Positions 10,571 to 21,749 of a stretch of 64,000 nt of DNA are shown piece by piece. Made by a program: the position numbers and the translations under genes. Each line of letters starts with the position of its first letter. Position 1 is the stretch's first letter. A model generated the notes under the pieces. That model searched no databases. It saw only the letters and a list, made by a program, of their open reading frames with translations, and was not told where the DNA came from. The stretch covers positions 188,147 through 252,146 of the forward strand of contig MNCI01029492.1 of NCBI GenBank assembly GCA_015680685.1, read 5' to 3'. This DNA comes from Gnetum montanum. Its lineage: Eukaryota > Streptophyta > Gnetopsida > Gnetales > Gnetaceae.

Positions 10571-12022
10571 GATTCTATATAGGCTATCTAGTTTTTTCAA
10601 TTTTATGTTTTATATCATTCTTTATATGTTTTTAATTTTCTTGAATATTTTGCAACTTATATTATATATTTTACCTTGTTTATATATCCTTATGTGTTGT
10701 TTTCTTATTTGGATCTTCATCAGGAATCTTATGTTTTTTCCATAACTGCTAATACTACTAGAAGTTCATTTAATATTATATTTAATGTTTAGAATAATTA
10801 TTCAATGACTATATTTCATCTTGGGATTATGACCTCGATTAAAGAAGCATTAATTTTTTGATGATATTAGACAATGAGTCCATGTTGTCCACCTATCCCA
10901 CTCAATTTTATGAGATGCTTCATCTTGGAAGCATGAGGTCTTTCCATAATTACAACTTAAAAAAATCAATGATCTTGGTACTTAACAAACTTGGAACAAA
11001 ATAAGTGGAATGGACAAGGGTGTGGCTTCAAGGGGATTTGTCACATTCTGTACCCAACTTCCTTCTTGAGTTCTATGGGTATTCTCATTGGTCTTTCACC
11101 ACTCCTATTGTTGACCATAACAATAAGCATGTCCTTGTATGGTAGGGTTTCCATTTTAAAAAAAAACATCAACACAACATAGAAATTTAAAGTACAGCCC
11201 TTAGATGTAATAATGGGCTACAAGCACTAGTGATCGGGCTGGAAAGACATGTTACCCACTCTTGAAGGCACCCCTCTAACTAAGGTTCTTCCTATCATCT
11301 TGTTTCTCTTTTCTTCTCTAGCTTGGTATGGTGGTTGTCCGTTGGGGGTGGTCATGAACTCTTGATGATCAAAGAATCAAAACATGATCATGTGAAGTCA
11401 CTAAATGTGGATGGAATTGGTTCCAACTATGGATGGGATAGTATTGGATCATCTTAACCATAAGTTCCATAAGGACTTCATGTAACTAGGTTGTGAAACT
11501 GTCTTACCACTCTCTCTCCCATTACTCTACTCTCATCATTGACCACCTCACTACCTCCTATCATGGTCAATTAATGTGTTTGTTATGGTATTCCATAATC
11601 CTTTGATGATCTCTTACATGGATTTGATTTTTAACTTCCTATGATCATTAATCATCCTTGGTGCCTACAGACTCCTTGGTATGAGGGCATGCAAGGGCAT
11701 TAATGACATGAGCCTTTGGGGAGGATCCACTTACATGTCCCTTGGTCGTATTCAAGTTAAACTTCCTATCCCTTAGTCATTTTTTGCAATTGATCCCATC
11801 ATTTCACCTTTGAACATCTAGTTTGTACTATTTTAACATCCTCAGTTCATCCAACTCCAATGAATTCTCCTTTTCTAATGAATTTAATACCATATTTCAC
11901 CTTTTTTCATTCTTCTATGCTTTTCTAGCTTCCTTTAAGCTCTTGTTTTGTCCTCAAACTCTTCCAAAACTCTTATTTTTTTAATGTGGAAAATTACCTC
12001 AAATAGTTGCATTAACATAGCC
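10571..12022 (+). other. E1 3' noncoding region with conserved block
   Basis: No protein is recognisable. A block at about 11205-11300 (GGGCTACAAGCAC, then AAGACATGTTACCCA at 11244-11258, then CCCCTCTAACTAAGG) is conserved at the same place in E2, E4 and E5, and weakly on the minus strand in E7. Conservation through decayed elements suggests an RNA-level role such as packaging or processing, which is inference. Confidence 0.6.
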
Positions 12023-12070
12023 CTAAGCATCAATGCATCCCTGTCAATGTAGGAAAAAAATACTATAAAT
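12023..12070 (+). promoter_or_regulatory. E1 internal U3-like promoter of ORF3
   Basis: GCATCAATGCATCCCTGTCA lies about 20 bp before ACTATAAATACATGC (TATA at 12064-12070). It resembles the U3 of E2 (GCATTGATGCATCCCTATCA near 18968) and the LTR remnant at 56664. A TATA box at this spot is also present in E4 (32347) and E7 (60783-60790, minus). It would drive a transcript covering the leader intron and ORF3. Confidence 0.55.
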
Positions 12071-12219
12071 ACATGCAACACTTAGCCATTTTTTTACCAT
12101 TCTCCATTAAACAAGAAATGAGTTTTTGCATTTTTTTTAGAGCCCAAAAACCTTCCAAGTGTTCTAACTTTTCAATTGTTCACCTAATTTTTCATTCTTT
12201 GATCCTCTAGGTACCGAAG

Positions 12220-12521
12220 GTAAGCTTTATGTCATGGAGGCCACAAACATTTGGTTTATGATAGAAGATTTTTTGGAATTTTTCTAACTTTCCAAGGTTT
12301 ACCCATCAAAATAATATTAAAATATTGATTATAAACAAGTTAAACCACATAAAAAAACTCTAGTAGCCAATTATTAAAATAATATTAAATTAATTATAAA
12401 ATAATAAACTTGCTGAGATTACAAACAAACCTAAGTATAACTGAATCTAATAAGAAGGGTATTAAAGGAACTAAGGGTTATAAACTAAAACACTAATCCT
12501 AGGTTACATTTGTAATCACAA
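12220..12521 (+). other. Predicted leader intron upstream of ORF3 (E1)
   Basis: The donor is CCGAAG|GTAAGC at 12219/12220. The acceptor TTTGTAATCACAA lies directly before the ORF3 ATG at 12522, with the expected final G changed to A at 12521. The length of 302 bp matches the 301-bp equivalent in E4, where the acceptor AG is intact. Confidence 0.55.
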
Positions 12522-13507
12522 ATGGCACCAAAAAGGGAAGCATTAGCAAGAGGACCATTCTAGCTTACGGTGAAGAAACCATGAGGAGGAATGGACCAAT
12601 AATAACAACCATAACATTCCCAAGAATAAGAGGCTGAGGCAAGCCATGTAACAAGACCTCTTTGGAAGGAGCTCGAAGTGAAATTTGTTCGACAGATTTC
12701 CACTGTAAAGACCAACCAATCCAAGCAAGATGAAGCTCTAAGGCAAAGGCCTAACCTCAAAGTTACACTAACAGAGGCCTACATGAAAAGAATCAGAACC
12801 AAGAAGGCCTAGAATTTGGTTCTCCAAGAATTGAACTTTATATCATTCTTGGAGTTGGCACTAGGGGACGTCCGCACACAGTTACAAGGGTCTCCCATAT
12901 GATCCATTCTCTCCTCCAGTGGAGAATGGTACATGAGGGAGACTAACTTGTTCTAGAAAAATTAGCATGGAGATGTGTCCATCAAAATCAAAGATATTAT
13001 AGTCTCCTACTTGGTTGAGTCCATCACAGAGGCCCTTAGTTTATTGAACACTGGGACAACATTGGCAAAAATCTAAACCCAAGTAGATCTAGAAGTGAAG
13101 AAACAGTGGGTTCAACGTTGCTATGGAATGGACTATAAGGAGTATGTTGCACTTACAAAGGTGAAGCATATCTATTTCAAAATTGTGGCCTATCATCCAA
13201 ATGCATAGTGAGGTCAAGTAAGATCACAACCTTCTTCACCCATGCATGCACCACTCTAAGCAAAAAGTTCCTCATTAATCTTCCATAACTTATCTATCTA
13301 GGAGATAGAGAAACGATTCAAATAGAATGAAAAAAGAAGAAATACACTTTCCTTTCCATGATTAATCAAAAAACTCTACAAAAATGGAGGCATGGCATGC
13401 TATGCCAATGACATGGTTCATCATGCTTCTGTTACATCTTAGTAGGAGATGATGAAGGATAAGGCAATGACCAAGCTGCAAGAAGAGGAGAGGCCACAAC
13501 CACCACC
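12522..13507 (+). pseudogene. E1 ORF3, Athila-type downstream ORF (degenerate, truncated)
   Basis: The ATG at 12522 starts M-A-P-K-R-E-A. It shares P-L-W-K-E-L-E-V-K and K-V-T-L-T-E-A-Y-M-K-R-I with E4 ORF3. Near 13310-13410 it has I-E-K-R-F-K, then L-S-F-P, then L-I-K-K-L-Y-K, then C-Y-A-N-D, the block also seen in E4 and E7. It resembles the 'putative plant transposon protein' family found downstream of pol in Athila-like elements. Function is unknown, and I see no convincing signal peptide. It is broken by about 20 stops and cut at 13507 by the junction with E2. Confidence 0.65.
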
Positions 13508-14247
13508 ACCTATAAATATATGAGTACCCACCACATATGGAGCTAGACTCTTGGAGTTTCATTTTGTGATCTTAGGAAATAGTTAGTGAGTGCTCATAAT
13601 GTGAATTTGAGTTAGTTGTATGGTGTCTTATTCAAGTGGCATTGTACCTGGACACATTCCATGAATGACAACAAGATCAAGATTGATTCATATTCATTGT
13701 AGCACTTTGACTTAGAATAGATTTATTTTTCATGCAATTTACTTTCCATGTACTTAGTTAATATTTACATTTCCTTGTTTGTTAATCAACTGGTGGAATG
13801 AGCGTGACCAGTTTTAAGCTGAAACACATATTTGCTTGGTAATCCTAGCTGCATTATTGCTTGATTCACCCAATGGCATAACACTTGGTAATACCAGTAG
13901 TGAATACATGGGTTTAGGACATGTACAGCAAGCTAGGAATGGACACTCATTACCCTTAGGCTACTTTAGAATTTATCTTCCTATTATTAATTAGTTTAAA
14001 TAATTAATATCTATATTATCGTTAAGATTAGATCAAGGCCACAACAACATCGACTATCATATGCCTTGCTTTTGACTAAACCATACATGACAAAGCTACC
14101 ACTAGTCTAAGTGGGAAGATAGCATTTTGCAATCAACACTTAATAATCTAAATTCCACAACTAGTCCCATTAATGAAATTTGACTGGATCGTGCACAAAT
14201 GCTTCTAATTTGTATTGTTAGACATTGGGGGTACTTGTTGCTCATCA
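13508..14247 (+). mobile_element. E2 5' LTR, missing most of U3
   Basis: It begins at ACCTATAAATATAT (TATA at 13511) and ends GTTGCTCATCA at 14247. It aligns end to end with 19025-19782 at roughly 85 percent by eye. The missing U3 start and the fusion to E1 ORF3 imply a deletion spanning both elements. Confidence 0.85.
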
Positions 14248-14248
14248 T

Positions 14249-14266
14249 TGGCACCATTGTTGGGGA
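14249..14266 (+). other. E2 primer-binding site, tRNA-Asp type
   Basis: TGGCACCATTGTTGGGGA sits one base after the LTR end. It equals the tRNA-Asp 3'-end complement typical of Athila/Tat elements (TGGCGCCGTTGCCGGGGA) except for four transitions at CpG or CC sites. It is the best preserved primer site in the window. Confidence 0.8.
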
Positions 14267-14378
14267 TGGTATTAGTTATCTAGATTAGTTAGATTAGAAA
14301 CAATTTCTGTAAAAGTATTAATGATTTATCTTTCAGAAAACATTAATATTTTAAGTCACACATGTATTAAATAAAACC

Positions 14379-16886
14379 ATGTCTTCTTCACAAATGGCCA
14401 AGCATTCATCACATAATGAAAACACTCATAGGAGAAATAATAGGATCTATATTGAAGAAAATTGGAGTGAAAAACCTCTAGGAGGGATTTCATATGCCCA
14501 TTTAGACCCTTACTACACTCAAAGACTATATTCAACTAACACAAACAATCTTAGAGAAGATGGAGTAATTCCTAGAATAAGGAGGGCCTCAAGGCCTAAG
14601 ACCTCCTCCAAACCTAGAAGAGATAAATCAAGGGACCATAGGGGAAGTTATAGTAGCCATGGTGTTTATCCCAGTTCCCCATCTTCCTCTTGCTCTTCAA
14701 CATCTAGTTCTAATGAAGATGAACATAGATATAGAGATAGAGCTCCACTAAAGGGTCAAGATGGAGATAGAAATGGAACATAAGGACCTGATAAAAGACA
14801 TCAAAATGAGCATATACAAGATCATCACCATCATACAAATAGAAATAGTGATTTTCACCATGACATGTCTAATGTAGATGAACCCTTATTGGCTACTAGG
14901 GGCAAGACCCAGGTTAGGAAGGCAAATCAAATACCTCAAAGGCATCAAAAGGAAAGCTGCATCAAATGCCTTGATATGAACAACATTCCTAAATTTAAGG
15001 GAGCTTATAATTTGGATCCACAACATCATTTACAAGCCTTCCATGATGCCTACACCTTGCAAAACATCAAACATAAGCAAAAAAAGCTTAATCTCTTTCC
15101 TAGGATACTAATAGACAAAGCTAAAAGTTGGTATAGATCATTGGAACCAAATTCAATCCACCAATGGTCCATAATGCTAGAGCATTTCATTGAAAATTAG
15201 CAAACCTATGTGAGAGTGTCCAACCTAAGAAAACAAATCGAAGGATAAAAGCAAGAAAAAAATTAATCCTTGGATGTTGCCTTGGATAGATACTATTCTC
15301 TACTACATAGATATCCAGCCATGATTTTTCTCAAAAAGAGAAGCTTTTCCACATCATAGATGGGCTTTATAATCAAACAAGGGAGACCCTTGGGATTTAT
15401 GCCCAAGGTCAGTTATCCAAATTGAAAGCCCATCAGATACAAGGGCTAGTTGATCAAGTGGCAAAAGAAGAAGTAGAGCTATGTAAACAAGAGAATGTAG
15501 AGGAATATAACTAGGAGCCAACTCTTCAAAGGAAGGGGGTCCATATTTATGATGAGGTAAAAGCGGTAGCTCTTGATGAGGTGATTTCACAACAAAACTT
15601 GCCAATACAAAAGTCTATCACTAAACTTGAAGCAAGGATAGATAAGATGTGGAAATTAATGAATGACAGAGTTTCAACCTACATGAAAACATAGATGAGA
15701 GCGTAATGCAAAATGGATCAATTGACCAAAATAAGAAGAGTAAAAAGACCAAAAATATAGGTAGAAACAATTATCAACAAAAAGGGAAAATAGTTGTAGT
15801 AGAAGAGGCTATGGACTCAACCATAGAAGAGGATGATGAATGTGACATCTACCAATATGACCATCCAAAGGGCTATTGCCCAGTTATGTTACATCTACAA
15901 GAGTTTGGGGCTTTTGCTTTGAATCCCAAGTTCATACAAAAGAAAATGCCTAGGAAATTACCTTACTCACAAGGTAATTATAGATAATCCTACCACCAAT
16001 CGTACTATTCTAGTGAAACTTCTTATCAGCCTCAACACTACTATCAACCGAAGTGGCAAAACCCATAGTCGTGGGGGAGGCTATCATCAAACCAGCAATA
16101 CCCTTATTGTCAACTAGACCCTTATAAATCCTATGTTCAACAACATGTTTCTCCAAATGGTTCTCCTTTCCCTACTTCAAATCACCATTACCACTCTCTT
16201 GAATATCATCAACCCACAAAATCTCTTGTGGGATCACCATCTTGAACCTCTTACCCTCCACTGCATCCTCAATACTCTCATGCTTCCCTCCAATGTATGT
16301 CACTACCAACAACATAGGAAGGATTGGCACCACAGCCTCAATAGAAGGATGCCACTCATGTTGTGAACATACAAGTAAATGATAATGTTAGTAGATCTTA
16401 ACAAAAATCTTGAAAATGTTCTTTCTTTAGGATAGTTTCCACACATGGACACAAAAATCATAGACCTACTAACTCATCAAAACCAACACAAAGCCAATCT
16501 AGTGCAACATCCTCCTCACAAAAACAATGTCTCCTAATCATACACAAAAGCCAACAACCATCACCACTCCAACACAAAAAATAAAAGATGAATCTATCAT
16601 TGTGAAGAGATAGAAAAATCCATGCATTACTAATAATAATAAAGGGTGCATTTGTAGCCCAAAATTTCAAAGTATTAACACAATTCCTATGCCAACCCAC
16701 AAAAAAGTTAAGGAACAAGTGTGTGAGCAAAACCCAGTCTACACAATAGCCACTAAACCAAAAGACACCTGGTGGCTTGAAAATGAGAATACAAAACTAA
16801 TCACAAAATGCATGGAAGCATCCAACCCACTTATTAGCTCTTGCCCCACCTATAAGCTTACTCGTGGGGGAGATGCCCCAATCTAA
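14379..16886 (+). pseudogene. E2 gag polyprotein (best preserved gag of the window)
   Basis: The start M-S-S-S-Q-M-A-K-H opens two clean stretches (14379-14783 and 14865-15200). They hold an Arg/Ser-rich N-terminus, a His-rich segment (H-H-H-H near 14830), and the gag core with I-P-K-F-K-G, L-Q-A-F-H-D-A-Y, F-P-R-I-L-I and W-Y-R-S-L-E-P-N-S-I-H-Q-W-S. A coiled-coil-like segment follows near 15630. The Cys/His motif is at 15841-15879. A Ser/Gln/Pro tail (S-S-K-P-T-Q, P-T-Q) follows at 16480-16600. The final part (16689-16886, open) has C-M-E-A-S-N-P-L-I-S-S-C and ends R-G-G-D-A-P-I. No protease D-L-G is present. Role: capsid and RNA binding for a parasite element. Confidence 0.8.
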
Positions 16887-18920
16887 ATAAAGAACTAATA
16901 AGTGCTTTTCACTTTTTTGTTTTACAGTTTTTTAACATTTTTCTATTTCTTCAAAAAAAATTCAATTTTTAAAATGTTTTTCATTTCTTGTTATTTTTAT
17001 TTTCTTTATAAACTTCTCTTTTCTTTAGTTATTTTCTTTAAGTTTTATGAATGTCTTCTATGTTTTTGTTAATAATATTATGAGTCATGACATAGAAGTC
17101 AACACCATGTGTTGGGTTTTTATTCTATACTATGAAGAAAATTGGATAGGTAACTATGTAAAGTAGTGAAACCATCTCATCCATCCCTCTAATTCTCTAA
17201 ATGAGAGGCCTTTATCATGAAAACAATATGGTTCTTTTTACATGAAACTAAAGAGGGACAAGACCAAGTGGGAATGGCAAAGGGTGTGACCCCAAGGAGA
17301 TTTGTTGGGTTCTCTTCTCAACTTCCTTCTTGCGGTCTATGACTTCTCATGGAATGTGTCATCACTCATATTGTTGACCAATAAATAGGAAGTTATGTCT
17401 TTACATGGTGTGGTTTCCATATTCAAAAAACAAAATAATGTGAATTCAAAGCACACCCCTTAGACATAATAATGGGCTACAAGCACTAGTTATGGGGCTA
17501 GAAAGACATGTTACCCATGCCTGAAGACATCCCTCTAATTAAGGCCATTCCTTCCTTCTTCTCTTTTCTTCTTTTTTTTTTGGAGTGATTATCATTCTTT
17601 GTGCTTGTTGTGAACTCATGATAGTAGGCGGGAAGGAATACATCAATGCAATGTCACTGTTAATGGTATGGACTTGGTATGAAACTTGGATGAATAGGTA
17701 TGATGATCATTCTAATCACAATTGACATAAGAACTTATTATAAACATGGTAAAGTACCTTACATTCCAATTTCTGCAATCCCTTCTCATCCCATTATTCA
17801 CTTCACTGCTGCATCTCTTGGTTTCATATAGTATAGTGCACCATCCTAACCAAGGTAGTTTTATGTTGTTTTGAACAAAGGCCTAATCTACATTTAACTT
17901 CTAAGGGCATTATGGTAGGAGCTTGCTTTGAGGAGGACCCACTTGCACAACTTTTGTAGATCATGGCTTTGAACCAAACCTCACATCTTCCAAAACATCA
18001 TTGATGGCTTCTCTAAATTTATGCATGAGTTTGGGAATAGTTCTTGTCAATTTTAATTAATTTTTCAAACTTTTTTATTAAAATATTCTTCAAATTTAAT
18101 ATTTCTTCGTCATCTTTGGCATTAGACCTTTGGTTTTAATTGTTCAAAAACTTGTGTGCTTCTAGAGTTATGCTCATTCATCGTGGGGGCTAACGAAGTA
18201 CTTTTTAAAATTTTTGAAATTTTTCTAACATCATATTCTCAAACAATATGGTAACTAATAATGCTTAATCAAAATATTGTAAATAGCTTGATGATTTTAG
18301 TTACCTCATAGCTTTGGGAACAATACTTTGTTATCACCTTATGCTTAAATGTTAATATGTTCAGCTAATTAAGGGATCCAAAAAGGATTAATTATTAGAG
18401 AAAATTTACCAAAACTAATGTTGATCCTTTGTGATTATAGATGATGCTAAAGAAAAACCTAGGGTAGATGGTCTTTTGCAACATAAGGAAACGAGACCAA
18501 GAGAAGGATAAAGGAGGATATACCAATGGACACATAGTAGCACATATAAGGATTAAGGCTCAAACATCACATGTTTGCTAGATTCATGGGATGATGAGAA
18601 GAAATTTTAGTCCATCCTTCAAGAATGTTTTACATAAAAAGAGAAGAATCAACATAACAATCACAGTTGGAAGTTTGCAACCACTAGTAACAACAAGAAG
18701 ATTCATCTTCAATGGATTTTTGAAGTCCTCTACAAATTTTGTAAACTTTAATGTCTATTCAGTTATTTTGTGATTTTGTAATACATCCACTCAAATAAAA
18801 TTTTGTAATGTAGCACTCAAAGTTAGTTAGTAGTTCGAGTTAGTCAATAATCTTATATATTTCCAATTTTTTAGAGAAAGCTCGATCTTATTCTGTTAAC
18901 TCGAGGGTGAGTTTTAAGTT
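16887..18920 (+). other. E2 3' noncoding region, with ORF3 start remnant
   Basis: It is T-rich after the stop, then has the conserved block at 17465-17550 with AAGACATGTTACCCATGC at 17503-17520. A splice-acceptor-like TTTGTGATTATAG precedes ATGATGC at 18441, equivalent to the ORF3 start in E1 and E4, but the ORF body is deleted. No promoter TATA equivalent is retained. Confidence 0.6.
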
Positions 18921-18933
18921 AGTCATGGAGGTA
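18921..18933 (+). other. E2 polypurine tract
   Basis: AGTCATGGAGGTA lies directly before the LTR TGATGAATC. The same position has GTCATGGGGGTA in E4 and E5, CCGTGGGGATA in E3 and CATGGAGGTA in E7. This is the expected plus-strand primer site. Confidence 0.75.
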
Positions 18934-19782
18934 TGATGAATCATCAATTGGCTATGTTGATGGTCATGCATTGATGCATCCCTATCAACACATGTGTTGA
19001 TGCATCAACACAACATCTTTGCTTACCTATAAATATACAAGCAACCATCACATATGGAGCACCTTTAGGTCATTTTGTAGCTAGAATCTTGCAATTTCAT
19101 TTCATGATCTTAGGAAATAATCAGTGAGTGCCCATAGTGTGAATTTGAGTCTATTGTACAACATCTTATTGGGGTGGCATTGTACCTAGACACATTCAAT
19201 GAGCAACAATAAAATTGAGATTGATTTATATTCATTACAACACTTTGACTTAGAATAGATTTACTTTTCATGTAATTTACTTTCCATGTACTTAGTTAAT
19301 ATTTACATTTCCCTACATGTTAATCAATTTGCAAAATAAGGATGAGTAGTTTTTAGCATAAACACATATTTTCTTGGTAATCCTAGCAATGTTATTGCTT
19401 GGTTTTCCTAGTAGCATAATGCTTGGTAATCCCAATAGTGGATATGTGGGTTCATGATGTGTATAGTAAGCTAGGAATGGACACTCATCACCTTTAAAAC
19501 TAGTTTAGAATTTATCTTGCTATTGTTAATTAGTTTAAATAATTTCTATATTATCATTAAAACTAGCTTAAGGCTGCAACAACATCAACTATCATATGCC
19601 TTACTTTTGACTAAACCATACATGACAAAGCTACCACTAGTCCAAGTGGAAAGACAATGTCCTATGATCAACACTTAATAATCTAGATGCCACAACTAGT
19701 CCCATACATGGAATTTGACCAGATCATATGTGAACACTTGTGATTCATATGGTTGGATGTAGGGGGTACTCATCACTCATCA
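18934..19782 (+). mobile_element. E2 3' LTR
   Basis: TGATGAATCATCAA to CATCACTCATCA, 849 bp. U3 (about 18950-19010) repeats TTGATG, GCATTGATGCATC and GTTGATGCATC around a TATA box CCTATAAATATAC (about 19026). R/U5 aligns with 13508-14247. Confidence 0.85.
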
Positions 19783-21530
19783 AAGGCTAAGGTGATGTTT
19801 TATTGAGAAATTCCAACAAAGCTCTTGTATAGGGATTGATAAATAATGGAAATCATAGTCAATTGGTTACAACTTCATACCTTTTTCTTCAAATTTACAA
19901 CTGTGATATCTTGGCATTGATAAAAGTCTATAAATATGCATGTTTGGATAGCAAAAAGGTTGTAGCTTTACTCCATCGTGGGTAGAATTGTTAGTTTGAT
20001 GTCCAATTTCTTACAACAGTCAACAAGTGCTTACAACATGTGATTGAGTCAATTATCCAAAGTTTTTATTCGAGTGGTTATGCCTAGATGTACTCATGAA
20101 TGGTAATAATGATCAGGATTGATTCCTTCACGTTATAGCATTTTAATGTAGATTAAATTTATTTTATTGCATTCATTTTCCAGTTTTTATCTACTACTTT
20201 CTTAACATAGCATTTACATTTTCATGCACGTTAGTCATTGGTGAGATGAGTATGATGAATCTTAAGTATTAAAGGTGTCTCAACTAACTAATCCTAGTAG
20301 TTAATGAACCTATCCAAGAACATGACAAAGGATCATGGAATATACACTTATCACCATAGGCTAAATTAGGATTTTCTTTTGATGAGCAGCAAGATACCCC
20401 TATGCCCAACCATACAAATCACAAGTGTTCATGTACGATCTAATCAAATTCTGTGGATGGGACTAGTTGTGCATCTAAATCATTATGCTTTGATTGTAGT
20501 TCATTGTCTTCCCACTTAGATTAGCGGTAGCTTTGTCAAATACAGTTTAGTCCAAAGTGAGGCATATGATGTTGTCTAATGCTATGTTGCTACTAATGAC
20601 GATAAAGAGATAAATTAACTAAGCTAATGAACAATGGAAAATAAGATTGTTGGACTTCATATAACTACTATTAGGATTGCCAAGTGTACATCACTAGGTG
20701 TGCCAAATGATACATTGTTGGATTACCAAGTACTTACACTTAAGCACTTGTGATTAAGTTGTACTAATTCCACTTAATGACAAGAATAGTAAATAGCAAT
20801 AAATGAAAACATTGACTAAAGAAAATAGTAAATAAATAAACAATTAAATAATTAAATTAATAATAAATCTAAATAAATGTGAAAATGATGGAAGTAATCT
20901 CGATCTTTATTTCCAGTCATGTAATGTGTCCAAATACGTGACACTCGAACAAAGGTGTCATATGATTATATACATCACACTGCAGGCATGCACTAGGAAT
21001 AACAAAACTTGAATTTAGAAATCTAAGAAAGACTATCAAAAGCTAAGAACTAAAATATGTCCCAACTGTGCACCTAAGTATTGTATTTATAAGCTAGCAT
21101 GGAAGAGACAATATCAAATATCTTACATCATTTCTTGGAACCTGATATCGTGTATCCAATATCAGAGCCTTGATATCCGGTATCCGATATCAGGGTTGAC
21201 ACAATGATGAGTCATCAACTTTATATCATTAGTTAACTAGATTATGAAATATAATTTCTTTGCTAATATAGAATTAGAGATATGGGTCATACAACATCAA
21301 TGATCCAACACCCCTCCCCTTTCCCCATACAACATTAGTGATCATACATCTTAGTTATGTTTAACTATACATTGTAAAATTACTATGAACATGAATGGAA
21401 AGATAGTGACCCCTAGTTGATCCATGTTACTACTAGATATTCAACCTATCCCTTTCATAGATTATAACATGATCTACCATGACACTTGTAGATTGTATCA
21501 TTGGATGTTAGGCATACTAGCCACTCATCA
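19783..21530 (+). mobile_element. E3 5' LTR, interrupted by a solo LTR
   Basis: 19783-20379 plus 21218-21530 aligns with the 3' LTR 27080-27991 (CTATAAATATG box, then CCTACATGTAC-like and TTCCTTCAC tracts). About 36 bp at the start are missing, where E2 is inserted. It ends CCACTCATCA at 21530. Confidence 0.75.
20380..21217 (-). mobile_element. Solo Athila-like LTR, minus strand, inside the E3 LTR
   Basis: On the minus strand it runs TGATGACTCATCA to GCTGCTCATCA (838 bp). The flanks are CTTT at 20376-20379 and ACTTT at 21218-21222, giving a 4-bp match (5 bp with one mismatch), consistent with a decayed target duplication. U3 is type I with GATATCCGGTATCCGATATC at about 21175-21192. Such solo LTRs arise by LTR-LTR recombination. 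Confidence 0.8.
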
Positions 21531-21531
21531 T

Positions 21532-21549
21532 TTGCTACCACTGCTAAGG
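21532..21549 (+). other. E3 primer-binding site (strongly decayed)
   Basis: TTGCTACCACTGCTAAGGA follows the LTR end and keeps the ACC...TG...AGGA skeleton of the E2 site. It is accepted mainly on position. Confidence 0.4.
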
Positions 21550-21749
21550 AAGACATTAGATGTTTAGAGTAGTTATGATTATATATAATTGCTATAGTGA
21601 TTAATAGTAATTTATCTTTCTTGTATTACAGTTATATTATTAAGGACACATACTATCAGTTGTTAATATTACTTCCATTTAAATGTTTAATTATTCAAAG
21701 TTAGCTATAAATAATTAAGATACAACTTAATTTTTGTGAATCTAGAAAC

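Larger units (their letters stand above)
3348..13507 (+). mobile_element. E1: degenerate Athila-like Ty3/gypsy element (5' LTR, gag, pol, ORF3)
   Basis: The order is 5' LTR, tRNA-Asp-type primer site, gag, PR-RT-RNase H-INT, noncoding block, internal promoter, leader intron and ORF3. The 3' LTR is missing: ORF3 is joined at about 13507 to the middle of the E2 LTR. The Athila call rests on the tRNA-Asp primer site, the D-L-G protease, the gag style and the ORF downstream of integrase. All frames carry many stops, a large share at former Gln or Trp codons. Confidence 0.85.
13508..19782 (+). mobile_element. E2: non-autonomous Athila-like element (gag only)
   Basis: It has paired LTRs (5' copy truncated), a primer site, a gag frame, a polypurine tract and a 3' LTR. 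Protease, RT, RNase H and integrase are absent. The polyprotein passes from the gag tail to the conserved end (R-G-G-D-A-P-I, stop 16884-16886). ORF3 is reduced to its start region at 18441. The E2 3' LTR abuts E3 LTR sequence, so E2 appears to have inserted into the E3 5' LTR. The reciprocal flank was lost with the start of the E2 5' LTR, so no target duplication can be checked. Confidence 0.8.
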
